In this document: piece after piece, positions 8,610-13,360 of the stretch
Position numbering within the stretch: the stretch's first letter is position 1
Layout: each line of letters starts with the position of its first letter
NCBI GenBank assembly: GCA_002435385.1
Contig: DJMN01000062.1
Location: 1-13,360, forward strand
DNA from: Patescibacteria group bacterium UBA6489
GTDB lineage: Bacteria; Patescibacteriota; Gracilibacteria; BD1-5; UBA6164
Length of the DNA stretch: 13,360 nucleotides
Direction: 5' to 3'
The notes under the pieces: generated by a model
The model's database searches: none
Told to the model about the DNA's origin: nothing
The model's input: the letters and a program-made list of their open reading frames with translations, nothing else
Translations under genes and position numbers: made by a program

Positions 8610-10814
8610 ATGTCAGACAGTATTTTTAAATTAAAATCAAAATATTCTCCTGCATGAGATCAAGGTAAAGCAATAAATGAAATTCTAAAATATTTAAATC
8701 AGGGAGCAGCTTGGCAAACTCTATGGTGAGTAACATGAAGCTGAAAAACTTTTACTATGGCAAAAATTATAGAGGAAATTAAAAAACCTACACTTATAAT
8801 TGCACACAACAAAACACTAGCAGCACAATTAGCTCAAGAATTCAAAGAGTTCTTTCCTGAAAGTGCTGTACATTATTTTGTATCATATTATGACTATTAT
8901 CAACCAGAAGCATATGTATCAAAAACAGATACATATATAGAGAAAGAAGCAACAATAAACGAAGAAATAGATAGACTCCGTCATGCAGCTACTCAAGACT
9001 TACTTACAAGAAAAGATGTTATAATAGTAGCATCAGTAAGTTGTATTTACGGTATTTGAGATATAAGCTTATATACAGAACAAATTTTTGATATAGAAAA
9101 ATGAAAAGAATACAATCTTGAGGATTTACTAAAAAGATTAATAAATATTCAGTACAAAAGAGCAGGACATGATTTTACTCCTGGAACATTTAGAGTATAT
9201 GGAGATACACTAGAAATATTCCCAGCAAGTATGAATAGTGTTTATACTATAGAATTCTGATGGAATGAAGTAACAGATATAAAAAGAAGAAATCACCTAA
9301 CCTGAGAAGTATATGAAACTCTAGAAAAAATTGATATATTTCCAGCTAAACATACAGTTACAACAAAAGATAGAATAGAGAAAATAGTACCAAGTATAAA
9401 AAAGGAACTAAATGAAAGATTAGAATTCTTCAATGATAAAAAAGATATTGTAAAAGCAGAAAGGCTAAAAACAAAAGTAGAATATGATATGGAAATGATG
9501 TTAGAAGTCTGATATGTAAACTGAATAGAAAACTATAGTAGATATCTAGATTGAAGAAAGCAGTGAGAATCACCATATACATTGATAGATTATTTCTGAG
9601 ACGATTTCCTATGCTTTATAGATGAAAGTCATATGACCATACCTCAAATAGGAGCTATGTATGCTTGAGATAGAAGCAGAAAAGATAATCTAATACAAAA
9701 CGGTTTTAGGCTACCATCAGCACTTGATAACAGACCTCTAAAATTTGAAGAATTTGAAAATAAATTAAAACAAACTATAGCAGTTTCTGCTACTCCATGA
9801 ACATATGAAATAAATCAGAGTTGTGCAAGATTATCTGGAAATAATTTAGAAGAATGATATTGTACTACTGAAATAGATTCAGCAGGATTAGACTTTATGA
9901 ATTTTAATCCTATAAAAGATTGAAATTGGGAATCTTCTGATGATTGTAGGATAATACCAAAGATAATTAGACCAACATGACTTCTTGATCCAGAAATAGA
10001 AATAAAACCTATGGAATACATGATAGATGATATAATGAAATCTATTGAAGAAATAGTAGAAAGGGGAGAAAGGATGCTTATAACAACTGTAACCAAAAAA
10101 TCTAGTGAAGAATTAACTGATTATTTACTAGATAACTGAGTAAAAGTTAACTACTTACACAGTGAAGTTGATACTCTAGACAGACTTGAAATATTAAAAG
10201 ATTTGAGGGAATGAACCATAGATGTAATAGTATGAGTAAACCTACTTAGAGAATGATTAGATTTACCAGAAGTTAGCAGAATAGCAATAATAGATGCAGA
10301 TAAACAATGATTTTTAAGAAGTGAATCAGCACTTATTCAAATCATATGAAGAGCTGCTAGAAACAGTAACTGAAAAGTAAACATGTATGTAGAAAAAGAA
10401 AACAATCTATCATTTAAAGACGAACCAGAAAAACTACTAGAATCAAATACATATCTATGAAAACTATATAAACTTAGTACCTGAAAAACAGTAAATGAAG
10501 ATGGATTCCATATATCAGAAGCTATGAAAAAATCCATAGAATTAACCTACTACAGAAGACAACTTCAAAAAGAATACAACAAGAAAAACAACATAACTCC
10601 AAAAACTGTATTTAGTAGTATCAAAGATATGTGAATATCTAAAAAAGATAAACTAGAAGAAGAATTTAGGGCATTAGATGCGATTGAAGATAGAAGAACA
10701 CTTATATGAAAACTTGAACTAGAAATGGACTTAGCCGCAACCAACATGGAATACGAAAAAGCAGCAGATATAAGGGATCAAATTATTGAGTTGAAGAGGA
10801 TAAGGGATGAATAG
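8610..10814 (+). CDS. uvrB: UvrABC excision nuclease subunit B
   Basis: UvrB is the damage-verifying helicase-like subunit of nucleotide excision repair; it is loaded by UvrA and recruits UvrC. This 734-residue protein shows the full set of landmarks: Walker A GVTGSGKTFT, HNKTLAAQLAQEF, the damage-binding beta-hairpin in SYYDYYQPEAYV followed by KTDTYIEKEATINEEIDRLR, Walker B FIDESH, VSATPG (392-397), IIRPTGLLDPEIE (from residue 452), NLLREGLDLPEVS, IIGRAARN and a C-terminal UVR motif (EYEKAADIRDQIIELKR). It is longer than the usual roughly 660-680 residues. About 50 residues (402-451) lie between VSATPGTYEI and IIRPTG where the family normally has about 10. The insert contains three cysteines. 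The start was chosen because MSDSIFKLKSKYSPAGDQ aligns with the usual UvrB beginning. No other uvr gene is in view. Confidence 0.98.
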
Positions 10815-10850
10815 TTAGGTAATAAATTTTTATTTTTCAAATTTATATTA

Positions 10851-10856
10851 TATAAT
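10851..10856 (+). promoter_or_regulatory. Possible -10 box before the zinc-ribbon gene
   Basis: A perfect TATAAT lies 31 bases before the ATG at 10888, in the 73-base gap after uvrB. No matching -35 box is evident and the gap is almost pure A/T, so this is weak. Confidence 0.25.
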
Positions 10857-10887
10857 AATTATGTTTTATTATTAATTTTATTTAGAT

Positions 10888-11187
10888 ATGCCACTTAAAG
10901 TAACATGTTCAAATTGTAATTCTGCATTTAGTGTTAAAGATGAATTTATTTGAAAAAAAGGAAAGTGTCCTAAGTGTGGAAGTATTATTGAAATCAACAA
11001 AAGTGTAGAACAAATAGAAAGCAATAAAAAAACAAAAAAGAAAAAGGAAAGTAGACTAGGATTCGCATTATTATTATGACTTGCTATCTGAGCCTTTTTT
11101 CTTACTTGACTTAGTCCATGATTTTTTGTAGTTGCTTGATGAGCCTTATTCCTATTTGTGTATGATTTATACAAAAAGAAAAAATAA
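10888..11187 (+). CDS. Small zinc-ribbon membrane protein
   Basis: This 99-residue protein begins MPLKVTCSNCNSAFSV. Two CxxC pairs, CSNC (7-10) and CPKC (near residues 28-31), make an MJ0042/zinc-ribbon-like metal site in the first 40 residues. A very basic stretch (KKTKKKKESR) follows, then two hydrophobic segments, LGFALLLGLAIGAFFL and FFVVAGGALFLFVYDL, and a lysine-rich tail. The likely topology is a membrane hairpin with the zinc domain and tail in the cytoplasm. Zinc ribbons of this type are common at the front of otherwise unrelated small membrane proteins, and no specific function can be given. Most glycines in the membrane part are TGA. It lies between uvrB and a strong terminator, so it may be read from its own promoter or through from uvrB. 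Confidence 0.88.
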
Positions 11188-11193
11188 CACAAC

Positions 11194-11232
11194 AAAAAAG
11201 AAAATCTAAAATATTTTGATTTTCTTTTTTTA
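11194..11232 (+). terminator. Rho-independent terminator after the zinc-ribbon gene
   Basis: A perfect 13-base stem, AAAAAAGAAAATC (11194-11206) pairing with GATTTTCTTTTTT (11218-11230), surrounds an 11-base loop that can itself pair (AAAATATTTT). The stem runs into a T tract seven bases past the stop codon. Confidence 0.8.
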
Positions 11233-11270
11233 TTATTTAAAATCTAAGAAAATTAAACATAAGAATAAAA

Positions 11271-12239
11271 ATGATAAATTTAGAAAAATTCCTTAAAAAA
11301 TATTACAAAGAAAACGAAAAAATAATCTTAGCCTGCTCAACTGGACCAGACTCTATGTTTCTACTATACAAACTATTAGAAACAAGCTATAAAAATAACA
11401 TAGTAGCCTGTTATTTCAACCATAAAACCAGACCATGAACAGATATTGAAGAAGATTTTATAGAAAAATTATGAAAAGAAAAATGATTTGAAGTAGAAAT
11501 AGCATCTTGCGATTTCAAAAGAATTCAAAAATTATACCCAAGCAAAAGCTTTGAAGAACTAGCAAGAGAAAAAAGATACCAATTTTTTGATGCAATTCTA
11601 AATATTCATAATAGCAAATACATACTTACCGCCCACCATTTAGATGATAAAATAGAAACATTTTTCTTTAATCTAGCCAGATGAACAAAACTATCATGAC
11701 TTGTAAATATGACAGAGAAAAGTTGATGAATACTTCGACCACTATTATGACTCACAAAAAAAGAAATAGAAGACTACCTAAATAGAAACAATCTAGAATA
11801 TAAAATAGATGAAACAAATTTTGATACAGAAATTACAAGAAACCACTTAAGACACAACATAATCCCACAATTTGAAAAAATAAATAAAAATTACAAACAA
11901 AATATAAATAATACCATAAGTTATTTTGAAGACCTAAAACAACACATAGACCAAGAAGTAAGAAAATTTTTAGAATACCACCCCCAGCCCCTCCTTGCTA
12001 AGGAGGAAAGAAGGGCTATTAACTCATTCAACATACAAGCCTTTAATGAACTAACACCATTTCTACAAAAAGAAGTCATCAGATACATCTACTACATCTC
12101 AAATGGAAAGTCCACCATATGATTAAGTAAAGCAAACATAGATGAAATAATAAAATTCATAAACTGAAAAAACAATAAAACAATAAAAGAAATAAAAAAA
12201 CTAAAAATGAAAAAAAATAATAAAGTTATAGAGTACTAA
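11271..12239 (+). CDS. tilS: tRNA(Ile)-lysidine synthase
   Basis: TilS attaches lysine to C34 of the CAU-anticodon isoleucine tRNA so that it reads AUA; this is essential in bacteria that use that tRNA. The 322-residue protein has the N-type ATP pyrophosphatase PP-loop ACSTGPDSMFLLY (S23, D27, S28), NHKTRPGTDIEEDF, the family motif TAHHLDDKIETFFFNLARGTK, RPLLGLTKKEIEDYL, and DETNFDTEITRNHLRHNIIP. The loop reads STGPDS where SGGxDS is usual. The length fits a TilS with a short C-terminal region. An odd GC-rich palindrome encodes residues 237-249 (see the repeat at 11979-12022). The gene uses many AUA codons, as do its neighbours, which fits the need for the enzyme. The gene follows a terminator and should have its own promoter, but none is convincing. 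Element B follows the stop. Confidence 0.96.
11979..12022. repeat. GC-rich palindromic element in frame inside tilS
   Basis: CCTCCTT (11990-11996) pairs with AAGGAGG (12000-12006) around GCT, and the outer AGCCC (11986-11990) pairs with GGGCT (12013-12017), sharing one base with the inner arm. The run of CCC, CTC and GAG codons differs sharply from the AT-rich codons on both sides. It is translated as HPQPLLAKEERRAIN without breaking the frame. It lies after the RHNIIP region, in the linker before the C-terminal part of TilS, where an added loop is tolerable. It resembles small palindromic repeats that lodge in frame in genes, such as the Rickettsia palindromic elements. Whether it was inserted or is ancestral cannot be seen from one genome. 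Confidence 0.6.
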
Positions 12240-12248
12240 TTAAAAATT

Positions 12249-12330
12249 CTCCCTTTCCCAAAGGTAAGGTGAATTGCGAAGCAAGAGAGTATACCCTGGG
12301 GTAGAGTACCTGAAGAACGAAGGGGGAGGG
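12249..12330. repeat. Palindromic intergenic repeat, copy B
   Basis: This GC-rich island of about 82 bases starts 10 bases after tilS. It shares ordered blocks with 4254-4357: CTCCCTTT, CCAAAGGTAAGGTGAATTGC, GCAAGAGAG and GGGGTAGAGTACCTGAA. Its ends are complementary (CTCCCTTTCCC with GGGGGAGGG) and it has an inner hairpin TTGC-GAA-GCAA, with GGTA/TACC pairing around it. It might act as a terminator-like fold for tilS, but no T tract follows directly. The shared blocks point to a dispersed repeat family. Confidence 0.75.
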
Positions 12331-12378
12331 ATTAGAACCTAAGTACACAAAAAATATTTTAATAATTTAAAAAATAAC

Positions 12379-13014
12379 ATGAAAAAAGAAACAATAATTT
12401 GAACCTTACAAGCTAAAAGCTGATCATTTGGCTTTGTTATCCCTGATGACAGAGATTATTTTTGATGAGACTTCTTTGTTAACAAAAAAAACTTTAACTG
12501 AGCAAAAGATTGAGACAAAGTAGAAGCAAGAGAACTAGAAAAATCTAACTGAAAAAAGCCAGAGGCAAAAATCCTTAAAATACTTAGCTGAACTTGAAAA
12601 AAAGAAACAAAAAATAAAGACAAAGAAGTAATTAAAACAGTAGAGTGAATATATAGCTGATGAGATTGAAACTTTTGATTCGTAGATGTAGAATGACAAC
12701 CCAAATGATACTTTGTTTACGGACACAAAAAAAACTGAGCAAAAGATTGAGATAAAGTAAAAGCAGATATCATTGTATTTAAATGAAAAGAAGAAGCCAT
12801 AGTAACAAAAATTCTAGAAAAAGAAGAAGAGATACTAATTTGAAGATATAGAGACAATGATAGATTCTGATTCGTTATACCAGAAGATAAATCATGAGAT
12901 ATATTCATAGCATGATCAAGAAAAGCAGATGCAAGAAATTGAGATATAGTAGAAGTGAAAATTATCAAAAGATGAGGAAAAAATCCAGAAGGAGTAATAA
13001 CTAAAGTTTTATAA
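12379..13014 (+). CDS. Triple OB-fold RNA-binding protein, RNase R N-terminal-like, no nuclease domain
   Basis: This 211-residue protein consists of three copies of one domain of about 60 residues, at roughly 6-69, 86-146 and 152-211. Each has a G-FGFV strand (SGSFGFVIPDD, GNFGFVDVEG, DRFGFVIPED), a F-V or diFia strand, a GAKDGDKVEA-type turn (GAKDGD twice, ARNGD in the third) and a closing strand ending in KIL or KVL. This is the pattern of the OB/cold-shock-like domains at the N-terminus of RNase R and related RNB exonucleases, which bind RNA. The RNB catalytic domain is absent. A strong terminator follows directly, so this is not simply the front half of a split gene. It probably binds RNA or single-stranded DNA as an accessory factor or chaperone; that is inference. 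Glycines are mostly TGA. Repeats 1 and 2 share a nearly identical 33-base segment. Confidence 0.85.
12496..12528 (+). repeat. 33-base direct repeat within the triple OB gene, copy 1
   Basis: This segment, starting AACTGAGCAAAAGATTGAGA, recurs at 12733-12765 with only two differences in 33 bases. Both encode NGAKDGDKVxA at the same place in OB repeats 1 and 2. Elsewhere the two domains differ much more, so this points to recent duplication or gene conversion of this part. Confidence 0.85.
12733..12765 (+). repeat. 33-base direct repeat within the triple OB gene, copy 2
   Basis: Second copy of the segment at 12496-12528; the two differences are C to T and G to A. It lies in the second OB domain. 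Confidence 0.85.
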
Positions 13015-13055
13015 AATAAAGAGAGAAATTAACATTAATTTCTCTCTTTATTTTT
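13014..13055 (+). terminator. Rho-independent terminator after the triple OB gene
   Basis: A perfect 19-base stem (13014-13032 with 13035-13053) with a CA loop begins on the last base of the stop codon. It has an internal GAGAGAAA/TTTCTCTC core and ends in a T-rich tract. It is the longest perfect hairpin in the window. Confidence 0.88.
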
Positions 13056-13090
13056 CTTGCAAAACACTCAAATATATGATATCATTTAAA

Positions 13091-13096
13091 TATAAT
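13091..13096 (+). promoter_or_regulatory. Possible -10 box of the last gene
   Basis: A perfect TATAAT lies 26 bases before the ATG at 13123, downstream of the terminator that isolates this gene. A TTGCAA occurs too far upstream (28-base gap) to be a good -35 box. A 10-base palindrome ATGATATCAT (13076-13085) lies between them. Confidence 0.35.
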
Positions 13097-13122
13097 CTTT
13101 TATTTTAATAATCTTTAAAACT

Positions 13123-13360
13123 ATGACACAAGGAGGAGCATGTTTAACAGAAGAAGAACTGAATAAAATGCTAAAAGTCTGAAAAAAAGAGTTATGAGAA
13201 GTAATACAACACTGAAAAGAAGAACTTGAAGAAACTACTGCAAAATGAATTGATGAAATTAATAAGGCAGTAGAAGAATGAGAAGAAAGAATTGATGAAC
13301 ATGTTGAGGCAAGAAAAGAGGATCTTAATAGTGAAGAAGGGGAGTGTGCATTAAAGTGTG
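13123..13360 (+). CDS. Unknown charged helical protein, 3' end outside window
   Basis: The first 79 codons are visible, from MTQGGACLTEEELNKML, with no stop before the window ends. I do not recognise it. The sequence is strongly charged (Glu and Lys rich) and helix-like, with glycines encoded by TGA spaced through it (GKKELGEV, GKEELEETTAKGIDE, GEERIDEHVEARKED). This gives an amphipathic or coiled-coil look without a signal peptide or membrane segment. Cysteines occur at residue 7 and in the last visible residues (GECALKC). The ATG follows an isolating terminator and a TATAAT, which supports it as a true gene start. Low-complexity composition makes chance similarity to many coiled-coil proteins likely. 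Confidence 0.7.

Noticed and set aside
9816..9962. Intein or group I intron in uvrB
   Set aside because: The extra segment is only about 40 residues, keeps the frame and lacks intein splice motifs.
9815..11195. Several minus-strand open frames of 60-105 codons over uvrB and the zinc-ribbon gene
   Set aside because: They are antisense shadows: the plus strand gives full UvrB and a zinc-ribbon protein with clear motifs, and TGA-rich genes produce TCA-rich (Ser) open frames on the other strand.
12456..12968. Minus-strand Ser/Phe-rich open frames of 63-83 codons
   Set aside because: They are antisense to the triple OB gene, whose three aligned domain repeats show which strand is coding.
12379..13014. 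Full RNase R gene
   Set aside because: No RNB catalytic domain or S1 domain follows; the frame stops at 13014 and a terminator begins there.

Overview
The window reads as AT-rich DNA from a bacterium that uses genetic code 25, in which UGA is glycine. Under the standard code every long gene here breaks into short pieces at TGA. When TGA is read as Gly, eight complete genes and one edge-truncated gene open up. TGA then falls exactly on invariant glycines: the ABC signature LSGGQ, the UvrB helicase motifs and the SpoIID GHGVG motif. All eight visible stops are TAA or TAG. Code 25 is known from Absconditabacteria (SR1) and Gracilibacteria (BD1-5/GN02) in the Patescibacteria/CPR. Which of the two this is cannot be decided from the window.

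Layout. (1) 1-2444 is the leader-distal part of a large type V-A (Cas12a-type) CRISPR array: 38 full repeats, one cut by the window edge, one truncated terminal repeat and 39 spacers. No cas gene or leader is in view; both would lie upstream of base 1. (2) 2488-6310 holds three minus-strand genes: a secreted or anchored protein of unknown function, a polyprenol-phosphate-type family 2 glycosyltransferase with two C-terminal membrane helices, and an ABC exporter half-transporter. The last two look like one envelope-glycan or lipid-export unit and end head-on against the CRISPR array. (3) 6381-8300 is a divergently transcribed, secreted murein hydrolase joining a zinc amidase (PGRP/Amidase_2) domain to a SpoIID-type domain. 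A strong hairpin terminator follows. (4) 8610-10814 is uvrB, with an extra segment of about 40 residues inside its helicase core, preceded by a 309-base leader containing a good promoter candidate, a mini-ORF and a hairpin. (5) 10888-13014 holds a small zinc-ribbon membrane protein, tilS, and a protein made of three tandem RNase R-like OB domains without a nuclease domain. (6) A new gene starts at 13123 and runs off the window.

Small palindromic repeats stand out as GC-rich islands. Two related copies are intergenic (4254-4357 and 12249-12330). A third, of a different sequence type, lies in frame inside tilS (11979-12022). None of the main gene starts has a recognisable Shine-Dalgarno sequence.

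Functionally the window combines adaptive immunity (crRNAs), envelope building and remodelling (glycosyltransferase, exporter, murein hydrolase) and core housekeeping (uvrB, tilS). The most unusual points are the amidase-SpoIID fusion, the UvrB insertion, the catalytic-domain-free triple OB protein and the palindrome inside the tilS reading frame.
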